Translations under genes and position numbers: made by a program
The notes under the pieces: model-generated
Seen by the model: the letters and a program-made list of their open reading frames with translations, nothing else
Database searches by the model: none
Told to the model about the DNA's origin: nothing
Part shown: piece by piece, positions 50,838-59,387 of the stretch
Layout: each line of letters begins with the position of its first letter
Position numbering within the stretch: the stretch's first letter is position 1
From: Hymenobacter lapidiphilus
GTDB lineage: Bacteria; Bacteroidota; Bacteroidia; Cytophagales; Hymenobacteraceae
Assembly (NCBI RefSeq): GCF_003417065.2
Contig: NZ_QVLT01000010.1
Location: 1-64,000 of the forward strand
Direction: 5' to 3'
DNA: 64,000 nucleotides

Positions 50838-52163
50838 ATGTCCGCTCCCACTTCCACCGCTCCTACGCTCAACCTTGCTACTTCCGATACGCTTTTCACC
50901 CGCGCCCAGCACCACATTCCGGGGGGCGTAAACTCGCCGGTGCGGGCCTTCCGGGCCGTGGGCGGGCACCCGGTGTTCATGCAGTCGGCCAAGGGTGCCT
51001 GGCTGACTGATGTAGACGGCAACCAGTACCTCGACTTTATCAACTCTTGGGGCCCGATGATTCTGGGCCACGCCCCCGACCTGGTAGTGGACGCCGTACG
51101 CGCCGCGGCCGGCGACTCACTTTCGTTCGGGGCTCCCACCCGCCGCGAGGTGGAAATGGCCGAGCTGATCAAGAAAATGGTGCCCAGCATCGAGAAGGTG
51201 CGGCTGGTAAACTCAGGCACCGAGGCCACCATGTCGGCCATCCGGGTGGCGCGGGGCTACACCGGGCGCGACAAAATCATCAAGTTCGAGGGCTGCTACC
51301 ACGGCCACGGCGACTCATTTCTGATTGCCGCCGGCTCGGGGGCCCTCACGCTCGGCGCGCCCGATTCGCCCGGCGTAACCCAGGGCGTGGCCCTGGATAC
51401 CCTCACGGCCCCCTACAACGACCTGGAAGCCACCGAGCGGCTGATTCTGGCCAACGAAGGCCAGGTAGCTGCCCTGATTCTGGAGCCGGTAGTGGGCAAT
51501 ATGGGCCTGGTGATACCGGCCGAGGGCTACCTGCAGGGCCTGCGCGAGCTGTGCACCCGCCACGGCATCGTGCTCATTTTCGATGAGGTGATGACCGGTT
51601 TCCGCCTCGCCCGCGGCGGCGCCCAGGAGTTGTTCGGCGTGGTGCCCGATATGACCACGCTGGGCAAAATCATCGGCGGCGGCATGCCCGTGGGCGCCTA
51701 CGGTGGCCGCCAGGACATTATGGACCAGGTGGCCCCTGCCGGCAAGGTGTACCAGGCGGGCACGCTTTCGGGCAACCCCATTGCCACCGCCGCCGGCATC
51801 GCCCAGCTCACCTACCTGCACGAGCACCCCGAGCTGTACACCGAGCTGGACCGCATTACGGCCCGCCTCGCCGACGGTACCCGCCAGATTTGCGCCGATT
51901 TGGGCCTCAACTACACCGTCAACCGCGTAGGCTCGATGTTTAGCGTCTTCTTCACCGACCAGCCCGTTTCCAACCTCGACGACGCCAAAACGTCCGACAC
52001 CGAGGCGTTCGGCCGCTACTTCCGGGCCATGCTCAACCGCGGCATCTACCTGGCTCCGGCCCTGTATGAAGCCCTGTTCGTCAGCATCTCCATGACCGAC
52101 GAGCTGGTAGACGTGTACCTCACTGCCTGCCGCGAGTCGATGATAGAAGCGCACGGCCTATAG
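50838..52163 (+). CDS. hemL: Glutamate-1-semialdehyde 2,1-aminomutase
   Basis: PLP enzyme making 5-aminolevulinate for tetrapyrroles. The 441-aa protein shows AQHHIPGGVNSPVRAFRAVG, DGNQYLDFINSWGPMILGHA, KFEGCYHGHGDSFL, VLIFDEVMTGFRLARGGAQE and the PLP Lys in TTLGKIIGGGMPVGAYGG. Class III aminotransferase fold, cytoplasmic dimer. Its glutamyl-tRNA reductase partner (hemA) is elsewhere. Followed by an inverted repeat. Confidence 0.95.
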   Translation: MSAPTSTAPTLNLATSDTLFTRAQHHIPGGVNSPVRAFRAVGGHPVFMQSAKGAWLTDVDGNQYLDFINSWGPMILGHAPDLVVDAVRAAAGDSLSFGAPTRREVEMAELIKKMVPSIEKVRLVNSGTEATMSAIRVARGYTGRDKIIKFEGCYHGHGDSFLIAAGSGALTLGAPDSPGVTQGVALDTLTAPYNDLEATERLILANEGQVAALILEPVVGNMGLVIPAEGYLQGLRELCTRHGIVLIFDEVMTGFRLARGGAQELFGVVPDMTTLGKIIGGGMPVGAYGGRQDIMDQVAPAGKVYQAGTLSGNPIATAAGIAQLTYLHEHPELYTELDRITARLADGTRQICADLGLNYTVNRVGSMFSVFFTDQPVSNLDDAKTSDTEAFGRYFRAMLNRGIYLAPALYEALFVSISMTDELVDVYLTACRESMIEAHGL

Positions 52164-52180
52164 AAATTAGGGATTAGGGA

Positions 52181-52287
52181 AGAACGTCATTCAGAGCGCA
52201 GCGAAGAATCTCGCGTGCTAAAGTAATCCTGTCGCAGGAAATTGCTTTGGCACGCGAGATTCTTCGCTGCGCTCTGAATGACGTTCT
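52181..52287. repeat. Inverted repeat, GTCATTCAGAGCG family (copy A2)
   Basis: Perfect 38-bp arms 52181-52218 and 52250-52287, with an extra inner AAAGTAAT/ATTGCTTT pair. Core AACGTCATTCAGAGCGCAGC then GAAGAATCTCGCGTGC. 17 bp after hemL. Confidence 0.9.
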
Positions 52288-52344
52288 TTTAGCTAACAAC
52301 TAATCACTAAAAACCCGACCTTTGCGCGAATCAACCGCGCATAC

Positions 52345-53234
52345 ATGTTTCGATTTCGCCCGCTGCCACTGCTTTTTCTGTTGCTGGGCCTTGTGCTGCC
52401 ACTGCTGCTGGCAGCTCAATCCACTACTGGTCCGGCCGCGGCCAACAAGCGCCTTTTCGACCGCACCGTAGACGAGCTCAACTTCCGGACAATGGAGACG
52501 GTGTACGATAAGTCGTTCGCCCGCGCCAAGTATCCGGTGAGCCTGCGCGCCACGAAGCCCGGGCCGAGTTCGATACCTACTTTGGCCGCGACGACCTCAA
52601 GAAGCTGTTCCGCAACTATAACGGCGTGTCGGAGCGGTTTAAGGGCCGGTTTGGGAAAGGGCGCACCGATTTGCTGGAGTTCGAAAAGCAGCTCAACAGC
52701 CTGCTGGTCGACCGCAACTTCGAGTTCTTCATCCGGGTATTGCCCCGCGACGAGCGGGTGGCATTGGTACGCACCCTGCAGCGCGTTATCAAGCAGAGCG
52801 CGGCTCAGTTCAATGCCTCGCAGGATCCTGCCCCCGATGAACTAGCCGCTGATGGCGCTACTGTGCCCCCGGCCGCCGACGGTGCGGCCCCCGCCACGCT
52901 GCGCGGGCCCGCCGCCGTAGCCGAAGACCCACAGCCCCAGCCCGAAGCCGACCTGGCCTCTGCGCCCGCCTACGCTGGCCCCCGCCCCCTCGACGTGCCC
53001 GCCCGCCACGACTGGCTCGACTATCTGAGCCTTATGCTACTCATCGGCTCGTTTCTTCTGCTGCTTTACCTGGTGCTCAGCGTAGTGCCGGCGCTGCAGC
53101 AGCGCCTTGATGCAGTTTTGCCTGCTTCCTACGCCGATTCCGACGACGAACCCGAGCCCGCACCTCAGCGGCCGCGCCGTGCTGCGTCGCGTGCCCTACC
53201 CGAAGACCGCTACGAAGAGGAGGAGGACAACTAA
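52345..53234 (+). pseudogene. Unknown membrane protein, apparently frameshifted
   Basis: A signal peptide (LLFLLLGLVLPLLLAAQSTT) opens one frame, which runs through DELNFRTMETVYDKSFARAK YPVSLR and then turns to nonsense, while the next frame continues at once with RHEARAEFDTYFGRDDLKKL FRNYNGVSERF and runs to TAA 53234. The switch lies near 52546-52553 in CTGCGCGCCACG; one base missing or one GC pair extra would fix it. The joined protein (about 296 aa) has a Pro/Ala-rich stretch, a single membrane helix (LSLMLLIGSFLLLLYLVLSV) and an acidic tail ending EEEEDN. Function unknown. Could be a real pseudogene or an assembly error. Confidence 0.75.
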
Positions 53235-53344
53235 GTAAAGGCCGAGAGTGAGAGGCGGGCCATCAGGCTCTTCGCGCAAAGTGGAGCGTACCATCCGGAC
53301 CTGCCGTCATCTTAGTCTTTAACCCTTAATTTTCACTTGTAAAG

Positions 53345-53881
53345 ATGATTCTTTCCGACCAGCAGATTCTCGCCGAAATAGAGCGGGGCACCATTGTAAT
53401 AGCGCCTTACGAGCGGAGCTGCCTGGGCACCAACTCCTACGACGTGCACCTGGGCCGCTACCTGGCCACCTACCGCGACGCGGTACTCGACGCCCGCAAG
53501 CACAACAAAATTGACGTGTTCGAAATCCCGGCTGAAGGCTTTGTGCTGGAGCCTGGCACCCTGTATCTGGGCGTAACCGAGGAGTACACCGAAACCCACG
53601 CCCACGTGCCGTTTTTAGAGGGGAAGAGCAGCGTCGGCCGCCTCGGCATCGACATTCATGCCACCGCCGGCAAAGGCGACATCGGCTTTTGCAACACCTG
53701 GACGCTGGAAATCAGCGTGTCGATGCCCGTGCGCATCTATTACGGCATGCCGGTAGGCCAGCTTATCTACTTCACGGTAGAGGGCGAGGTGGAAAACCTC
53801 TACAACAGCAAGCCCAACGCCAAGTACAACCAGCGCACGGTAAAGCCCGTGGAGTCGATGATGTGGAAGAACGATTTTTAA
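53345..53881 (+). CDS. dcd: dCTP deaminase
   Basis: Converts dCTP to dUTP, feeding thymidylate synthesis. The 178-aa protein opens MILSDQQILAEIERGTIVIA, then SCLGTNSYDVHLGRYL, the active-site FLEGKSSVGRLGIDIHATAG with catalytic Glu, and GFCNTWTLEISVSMPVRIYY with the GMPVGQLIYF strand. Trimeric dUTPase-like fold. Length and motifs standard. A clear terminator follows. Confidence 0.94.
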   Translation: MILSDQQILAEIERGTIVIAPYERSCLGTNSYDVHLGRYLATYRDAVLDARKHNKIDVFEIPAEGFVLEPGTLYLGVTEEYTETHAHVPFLEGKSSVGRLGIDIHATAGKGDIGFCNTWTLEISVSMPVRIYYGMPVGQLIYFTVEGEVENLYNSKPNAKYNQRTVKPVESMMWKNDF

Positions 53882-53911
53882 ACGCCGATTAGCTGAACCC
53901 GTAGCTACTTA

Positions 53912-53958
53912 TGCAGCCCGCGGGGTGGCCTCGGCCGCCCCACGGGCTGCACTTTTTT
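53912..53958 (+). terminator. Intrinsic terminator after dcd
   Basis: GCAGCCCG and GGGTGGCC pair with GGCCGCCCC and CGGGCTGC, followed by ACTTTTTTT: long stem plus T-run. Confidence 0.85.
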
Positions 53959-54099
53959 TAAGGGGCCTGGAGCGGCTGAAGCGCTTTAAGTAAACTACCT
54001 GGCATAATTTTTCGTTAGCATGGGGCAAGCCCCTGCCTACAAGCCGGCTGGCAATCAAGGCTCCGGCCTTGTTCAATCTCTTCACGCTATTCATCCCCG

Positions 54100-54606
54100 A
54101 TGAAAAAGATACTTGCCCTCGCCTCCGCCCTACTCCTGACTTCACTCGGCGCCTACGCTCAGCAGCGGGCTCCGCTGGTTACCAAGCAGGACGCAACCAA
54201 ACCGTCTTCCCGCCTAAACCCCGGCCAGCAGCGGGCTCAAGAGCTGTCGTATCAGATGACGCGTGATTTGCGCCTTAACGGCTACCAGAAATCCCGTGTC
54301 CAGGCCATCAACGAAAACAAGCAGGCCCGCATTCTTGCCATCATTCAGCAGAACGCCGGCAACGATAAGCTTGTTAAGGACCAGTGCGACGTCGTGTGCA
54401 AGGAGCGGGATAAGGAGTTGCAGTCGGTGCTCAGCACCGACCAGTACAGCAACTACTACGGCTCGCGCCGCGAGTACAATGCTTTCAGCATGAACTACAA
54501 GACCCAGACCACCAACGACGCCTTTGTGAAGTCGGTGAAGGACCCGGCTCCGGCCAGCAGCAAGGGCGCCACCATCGGCCCCGCCACCTCTATCAAAGCC
54601 AAATAG
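54100..54606 (+). CDS. Unknown secreted protein, Spy/CpxP-like helical pattern
   Basis: A 168-aa exported protein: signal KKILALASALLLTSLGAYAQ. The mature helix pattern LSYQMTRDLRLNGYQKSRVQ with spaced Leu and Arg, then QARILAIIQQNAGNDKL, is like the LTxxQ periplasmic chaperone group but lacks the exact LTxxQ motif. Two Cys (DQCDVVCKERDK) might form a disulfide. Ends in a Lys/Ala tail. Own terminator at 54626-54658. Confidence 0.6.
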   Translation: MKKILALASALLLTSLGAYAQQRAPLVTKQDATKPSSRLNPGQQRAQELSYQMTRDLRLNGYQKSRVQAINENKQARILAIIQQNAGNDKLVKDQCDVVCKERDKELQSVLSTDQYSNYYGSRREYNAFSMNYKTQTTNDAFVKSVKDPAPASSKGATIGPATSIKAK

Positions 54607-54625
54607 CGTCCTTGAGCCAACATAA

Positions 54626-54658
54626 AAAGCCCCGTCGGCATGGTGCCGGCGGGGCTTT
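54626..54658. terminator. Bidirectional intrinsic terminator
   Basis: AAAGCCCCGTCGGC, loop ATGG, TGCCGGCGGGGCTTT: strong stem flanked by A's and T's, after the 168-aa gene and facing the gldC stop. Confidence 0.85.
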
Positions 54659-54705
54659 CTGGTATTTAGCTGCCTGTCAATTTTGGTGGCTCGCAGGTTC
54701 CGCGC

Positions 54706-55047
54706 TTACTTCTGCTGGCGCTGCTCCTCCTCGATGTGATCCATCAATTGGCGGCATAGCTCGCGCATTTTGGTGGCCATAAACGAGTCGTTGGTGGCCG
54801 TCAGCACGCTCTCGGCCATGGCCCCGATGGTGTCCACGTAGAAGTGCTTCATCTCATCGACGGGCATATCCTTGGTCCAGAGGTCGATTTTCATCGTTCC
54901 GGCCTCGTCCCGGTCCCAGAGGGAGATATTGATGGCCTTGGCAAAGTGGATATCAGGCCCCGCATCGGTGGCCGACCAGCTGATGGCCTCGGGCACTTTC
55001 TGGTCGTCGAGGGCAATACTAAAGCGGATTTCAGACTTCTTCATCAC
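54706..55047 (-). CDS. gldC: Gliding motility protein GldC
   Basis: A 113-aa protein starting MMKKSEIRFSIALDDQKVPE with the GldC signature ISWSATDAGP and AKAINISLWD, then TMKIDLWTKDMPVDEMKHFY and the helical end TKMRELCRQLMDHIEEEQ. GldC is a Bacteroidota-specific accessory protein needed for full gliding/type IX function in Flavobacterium; mechanism unknown. Fits the other gld genes in the window. The 44-bp palindrome lies upstream of its start. Confidence 0.85.
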   Translation of the reverse strand: MMKKSEIRFSIALDDQKVPEAISWSATDAGPDIHFAKAINISLWDRDEAGTMKIDLWTKDMPVDEMKHFYVDTIGAMAESVLTATNDSFMATKMRELCRQLMDHIEEEQRQQK

Positions 55048-55209
55048 AGATGTTGCAGATGGTGCAGATTACGCAGATGCAGACGATTTCATACGCCTCT
55101 ACGCTTTGCTCATCATTCTAATTCGAAACTGTACTCTAACTGAAAGTTGAACAGCGGTGCAGTTGTCGTCTGCATCTGCGTAATCTGCACCATCTGCAAC
55201 ATCTGTGAT
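55043..55209. repeat. Long inverted repeat with 9-bp internal period
   Basis: Perfect 44-bp arms 55043-55086 and 55166-55209, ending at the dnaN stop. Each arm is itself a 9-bp repeat of the form GCAGATNNN (GCAGATGGT GCAGATTAC GCAGATGCA), unlike the other families. Confidence 0.85.
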
Positions 55210-56333
55210 TAGACGTAGTTGTTGAGCATCACTGGCATCACCAGCATCAGGATGCTCTCGTGGTCGTCGGGGGTGGTGGGCATGAGCAGGCCGGCGCGGT
55301 TGGGCGTGCTCAACTCCAAGGTAATTTCCTCCGAGTCGATGTTGGAGAGCATTTCCTGCAGGAATTTGGCGTTGAAGCCGATTTCCATGTCTTCGCCGTC
55401 GTACTGGCAGGCCAGCTTCTCGTTGGCTTCGTTGCTGAAGTCGAGGTCTTCGGCCGAAACCGTGAGTTCGGAACCCGCGAGGCGCAGGCGCACCTGATGG
55501 GTGGTTTTATTCGAGTAAATGCTGATGCGCTTCACCGAGTTCAGCAGTTCCTGGCGGCTGATGATGAGCTTGTTGGGGTTGCTGACCGGAATAACGTTCT
55601 CGTAATCGGGGTAGCGCTCATCAATCAGGCGGCACACGAGGCGCATCTGGTTGAAGCTGAAGAAGGCGTTGGAGCCATTGAACTCCATACGTACGGGCGT
55701 GGCTTCGGAGGGCAGCGCGCCTTTCAGTAGGTTGAAGGCCTTACGCGGAACGATGATGTTCGAGGTCTGGCCCGCGCCCACGTCGGAGCGGCGGTAGCGC
55801 AGCAGGCGGTGGCCGTCGGTGGCCACGAAGGTTACCTGGTTGTCGGCCAGCTGCACCAGAATGCCGGTCATGGCCGGGCGCAACTCATCGGTGCTGACAG
55901 CGAAGATGGTTTTATTGATGGCCCGTGCCAGCGTGGAGGAAGGCATTTCGACCGGGGCCGTGCCCTTTACTACCGGCACGCGGGGGAAATCGGTGGCATT
56001 TTCGCCGGCCAGCTTGTAGCGGCCGTTGCTGCTGGCAATTTCGATGCTGTAAGTTTCCTCGTCCAGTGTGAAGGTCACAGGCTGGTCGGGCAGGTTTTTG
56101 AGCGTGTCGAGCAGAATGCGGGCCGGGGCGGCAATGCGGCCGCTTTCGCGGGCTTCCACGGGCAGCTCGGTTATCATGCTCGTCTCCAGGTCGGAGGCCG
56201 TAATCGTCAGCTTGCCATCCTCGATTTCAAAGAGGAAGTTCTCCAGAATGGGCACCACGGGGTTGTTCGTAACCACGCCGTTGATGCTCTGGAGCTGCTT
56301 GAGCAGGGCGGAAGACGAGACGATGAACTTCAT
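55209..56333 (-). CDS. dnaN: DNA polymerase III sliding clamp (beta)
   Basis: Ring-shaped processivity clamp, 374 aa. Start at ATG 56333 gives the conserved MKFIVSSSALLKQLQSINGV; the in-frame Met 13 codons upstream lies in the -7 promoter box. Three clamp domains are present (SGRIAAPARILLDTLKNLPD; LNTKYDE-like KTIFAVSTDELRPAMTGILV; VRLRLAGSELTVSAEDLDFS), ending in the PxxR-pocket region and MLVMPVMLN. Not next to dnaA here. Own promoter seen. Confidence 0.96.
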   Translation of the reverse strand: MKFIVSSSALLKQLQSINGVVTNNPVVPILENFLFEIEDGKLTITASDLETSMITELPVEARESGRIAAPARILLDTLKNLPDQPVTFTLDEETYSIEIASSNGRYKLAGENATDFPRVPVVKGTAPVEMPSSTLARAINKTIFAVSTDELRPAMTGILVQLADNQVTFVATDGHRLLRYRRSDVGAGQTSNIIVPRKAFNLLKGALPSEATPVRMEFNGSNAFFSFNQMRLVCRLIDERYPDYENVIPVSNPNKLIISRQELLNSVKRISIYSNKTTHQVRLRLAGSELTVSAEDLDFSNEANEKLACQYDGEDMEIGFNAKFLQEMLSNIDSEEITLELSTPNRAGLLMPTTPDDHESILMLVMPVMLNNYV

Positions 56334-56369
56334 AGGAGGAGTTGGGTTGGAGGCAGTTTGGGGAGTGGA

Positions 56370-56377
56370 CAAAGATA
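56370..56377 (-). promoter_or_regulatory. Promoter of dnaN
   Basis: Minus-strand TATCTTTG (full -7 match), with TTAG 20 nt upstream as a -33-like box. Confidence 0.5.
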
Positions 56378-56529
56378 GGCAACGGGGTCGGGGTTTTCTA
56401 ACGGGCCCGGCCGGAGCGGCCGGGGAATATTACAGCCTTGATTTCAGCTTGGGGAAACGACTTCTGCAGGGCCTCCGCCCTCACCGCCGCCATCCACAAT
56501 TCACCGACCGATGGTATGGCTCCTCACTG

Positions 56530-56811
56530 CTACCCAATAGCGGACCAGATGGCAGACCCGAGTGCGAATAATCCTGTCGCTGCCAATACCAGTAGCAGCA
56601 CTACACCCAACCCTTGCATCAGGCTCGTTATCAGCGCCGAGCCAGCCGTGGCGTAACGGCCACCATAGCGTTGCGCCAGTTGCTCCAGCACCCGGCGCGG
56701 CCGCCAGTAGCGCAGGTTTAGGTATACGAAGCCAGTGCAGGCCTTAACAGCGTGCCAAATGGAGCCTAGCAGTGTTTCAAAAACAACTTCGCCGATAAAT
56801 TCACCGAGCAT
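56530..56811 (-). CDS. Small unknown membrane protein
   Basis: A 93-aa protein starting MLGEFIGEVVFETLLGSIWH (an earlier in-frame Met at 56856 gives 15 more residues). A C-terminal helix LITSLMQGLGVVLLLVLAAT is membrane-spanning, and an Arg-rich segment LNLRYWRPRRVLEQLAQRYG lies between two helices. No family recognised. Divergent from the 206-aa lipoprotein gene. Confidence 0.5.
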   Translation of the reverse strand: MLGEFIGEVVFETLLGSIWHAVKACTGFVYLNLRYWRPRRVLEQLAQRYGGRYATAGSALITSLMQGLGVVLLLVLAATGLFALGSAIWSAIG

Positions 56812-56906
56812 ATATTGCAACCTGTTTAGCTGACTGGATACTCCTGAATGAGTCATGCAAGTCCGGCTTATGTCCTAAGCAACAGCTTTTAATTCGTCGA
56901 TATTTT

Positions 56907-57527
56907 ATGAAATTACCAACAACGCGTAGGCATTGGGTACTGACTTTGCTTTTGTCGACGGGTATCTCAATTCAGGGATGCGACCGGGACGAATGCGGAT
57001 GCGGCAGAATAGAAGGAAACTATTTTGATATTAAGGGAATATCTGCCGATAATTTTAAGAAGCGGGGTACTTGCTGCAGCGACAGAGTCAGTTCCGGACA
57101 AGAAGTCAAACTTGAAGATTACTCCCTCATTGTCAGGTATTCTGTCTCGTATTTTTCGAGGCAAACCCATCAGAATCATCAGGCACCTTTCTCCCTAATC
57201 AGCCAAGCTTACGCCTGCACTTGCAGGACTAATGGCGGACTGGGTTCAAAGGAAAAGCTCAAGAGTTTCACAGTGGTTACGCTAAACAACTTCGACGCCC
57301 AACATCAAGCTAATGACACTATCAACGATTTACTCACGATTTCAACTGCATCCGGAGCCTTCGACTTATCAACTGGTATAAAAACTGATACTACTTCTAT
57401 AAAACAAACCGACTATAGCCTGCTGCTAAAGAAGAAGCCGGTTGCTGATTTTGCTGCTAGAATAAGTGTTGAGCTACAAAACGGCGAAGTGTATACCTCT
57501 ACTACCGAATCGGTTAGAATCCGGTAG
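56907..57527 (+). CDS. Cys-rich putative lipoprotein of unusual composition
   Basis: A 206-aa protein whose signal ends with a lipobox, LLLSTGISIQGC, so the Cys is probably lipidated. The next residues DRDECGCGRIEGNYF and KRGTCCSDRVSSGQE contain several Cys. The rest is beta-like. It is visibly more A+T-rich than its neighbours and has no family I recognise, so it may be a transferred gene. It sits between dnaN and the convergent gldG. Confidence 0.55.
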   Translation: MKLPTTRRHWVLTLLLSTGISIQGCDRDECGCGRIEGNYFDIKGISADNFKKRGTCCSDRVSSGQEVKLEDYSLIVRYSVSYFSRQTHQNHQAPFSLISQAYACTCRTNGGLGSKEKLKSFTVVTLNNFDAQHQANDTINDLLTISTASGAFDLSTGIKTDTTSIKQTDYSLLLKKKPVADFAARISVELQNGEVYTSTTESVRIR

Positions 57528-57540
57528 TGACACAAGACGT

Positions 57541-59271
57541 TTAAAACCGCGCGTACCGGCGCTTGCGGCGCCAGGCGCGCACGGCTCCGAAGAGGCCTAG
57601 CAGCACCAGCGGGGCGGCCAGGTTCAGCAGCTGCCAGCCGCGGCGTTCGGCCACTACGCGCAGCTTATCGAGGGGGCGGAGCGTGATTTGCTTGCCGCGC
57701 ACGGCAATCAGGCCCGACTGATCGAGCATGTAATCGACGGCGTTGAGGACCAGCTCGCGGTTGGCGAATTCAGTGGGCGCGAGCCGGTCGAAACCTAAGC
57801 GCATGGGGCGGCCGGTTTTGGGGTCGATATCGTTGCGCACGAAGTCGCCGTCGGAGATGACGAGCACTTTGGCAGGGCGGTTTTCGGGGCTGGTATCGGG
57901 CAGGAAGCGGTTGGTGCCGGGTTCGGCGCGGTTGGCGAACAGCGAGCGGAACCGTCCTTCGAGCAGGTAGCCCACCGGCTTGTTCTGGGCCGTGTAGAGC
58001 TTAGGGTCGGGCGGCATGCGGGCGTCGTTGAGATTGACGGGCACCGGCGAGGGCAGCACCCGCGTGTAGCGCGAGGTGAACAACAGGGGCGTTTTACGGA
58101 CGCCCACGGCCTTCACCGTATCAATACTGCTCACGAATTTGGTGTACACCGCGTCGAGGTTGCGGGTGATGGGGTGCGGGCTGAACTGGTTGATGAGCGG
58201 GTAGAACTGCCAGGGCATGGGCTCGACCTTGGGCTTGTCGCCGTTCATGCCCGTCACCAGTGGAATGACGCCCGAATTGAGGTCGAGTAGCAAATCGGGG
58301 TTGATGCGCAGGCCGTACTTGAACAGCATATCCTCCAAGTTCAGGCTGAGCGGGAAAGCGAGCATACCGCCACGGCTGGCGCTGTCGAGGTTGACGCGCA
58401 TGGCATCCACGAAAAACAGCGCGTTGCCGCCGTGGGTGATGAACTGGTCGAGCTTGAACTTCTCGGGTTCGGTGTAGGGCTGGGCTGGCTTGGCCACGAT
58501 GAGGGCGCTGAGCGAGGCCAGGTCTTTGGGGCGCGACTTGTCCAGGCTCACCCGAAAAACGTCGTAGTCACGGCTCAGGGAGCCAATCAGGTCGCCGGCC
58601 TCAATGTTGGTCAACTCGCCGTGGCCTTCCACCACACCGATGCGCTGGCGCTTGCCGGGGCTGAGCCGGCGGATGGCGCTGGCCAGCTCGTACTCCAGCC
58701 CCTCGATGCTCTGGTTGAGGCGCACTTCGGGCGACTCGGCCTGGTTGCCGCGCAGCAGCAGTACCTTCTCCTCCTTGCCCCCGGCGGCCACTACGGCCCA
58801 GGGGAAGATGATTTTCTCGGTACGCTTACCGTTGTCGTTTGCACCGAGGTTGGTGGGCGTCAGGCCCTTTTTGAACAGGGTTTGGTAGAACTCGTTGCGG
58901 GCCTGCTCGGTGGCCGCTGCCGAGGGGTCGATAAACACAAAATGCAGATTGGCGCCACCGTACACGCGCATTTCGGTCAGGGTTTCGCGCACGCCCTGCT
59001 GCAGGCGGCGGAAGGCGGGCGGGAAGTCGCCATCCAGGTACACGGTCACGGTCACGGGCTGCGGTAGCTTCTCCAGCAGCTCCTTCGTGGCCCCCGACAT
59101 GGTATAGCGCTTGTCCTCCGTCAGGTCGAGCCGAAAAAAGAACAGGCTACCCAGAAAACTGAGCAGTAGCAGCGCCCCCAGCAGCAGCGCAAACCGGGTC
59201 AGGTCGTTTTTCTTTTGAGCTCTTAGCGGAGAGCTGTTAGCTGTCAGCTCCTGTTCTGATTCCGTGCTCAC
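57541..59271 (-). CDS. gldG: Gliding-motility ABC component GldG (auxiliary subunit)
   Basis: Part of the GldA-GldF-GldG ABC complex required for gliding in Flavobacterium. The 576-aa protein has an N-terminal helix (FALLLGALLLLSFLGSLFFF), a large extracytoplasmic domain beginning YTMSGATKELLEKLPQPVTV and containing GKRQRIGVVEGHGELTNIEA and LIVAKPAQPYTEPEKFKLDQ, and a C-terminal membrane helix (LLNLAAPLVLLGLFGAVRAW). Typical GldG-type layout (ABC_transp_aux). Residues 8-17 are encoded by an AGCTGTTAGCTGTCAGCT repeat. Last gene of the set after a 116-bp repeat-filled gap. Confidence 0.9.
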   Translation of the reverse strand: MSTESEQELTANSSPLRAQKKNDLTRFALLLGALLLLSFLGSLFFFRLDLTEDKRYTMSGATKELLEKLPQPVTVTVYLDGDFPPAFRRLQQGVRETLTEMRVYGGANLHFVFIDPSAAATEQARNEFYQTLFKKGLTPTNLGANDNGKRTEKIIFPWAVVAAGGKEEKVLLLRGNQAESPEVRLNQSIEGLEYELASAIRRLSPGKRQRIGVVEGHGELTNIEAGDLIGSLSRDYDVFRVSLDKSRPKDLASLSALIVAKPAQPYTEPEKFKLDQFITHGGNALFFVDAMRVNLDSASRGGMLAFPLSLNLEDMLFKYGLRINPDLLLDLNSGVIPLVTGMNGDKPKVEPMPWQFYPLINQFSPHPITRNLDAVYTKFVSSIDTVKAVGVRKTPLLFTSRYTRVLPSPVPVNLNDARMPPDPKLYTAQNKPVGYLLEGRFRSLFANRAEPGTNRFLPDTSPENRPAKVLVISDGDFVRNDIDPKTGRPMRLGFDRLAPTEFANRELVLNAVDYMLDQSGLIAVRGKQITLRPLDKLRVVAERRGWQLLNLAAPLVLLGLFGAVRAWRRKRRYARF

Positions 59272-59378
59272 AAATACACCTTGAAAAGTCGTTCATAATT
59301 ACTCTCAGCGGCTAATAAAACTCCTTACGGGCTATTAGTTCGAGAAAGCTACCAGCTATCAGCTAATGGCTAACAGCT
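59226..59378. repeat. AGCTATTAGCT-type repeats spanning gldG start and gldF-gldG gap
   Basis: AGAGCTGTTAGCTGTCAGCT (59231-59250) lies inside gldG; GGCTAATAAA and GGGCTATTAG follow; AGCTACCAGCTATCAGCTAA then TGGCTAACAGCT (59347-59378) ends the gap. Inverted relative to each other. Confidence 0.65.
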
Positions 59379-59387
59379 CCCAAAAAC

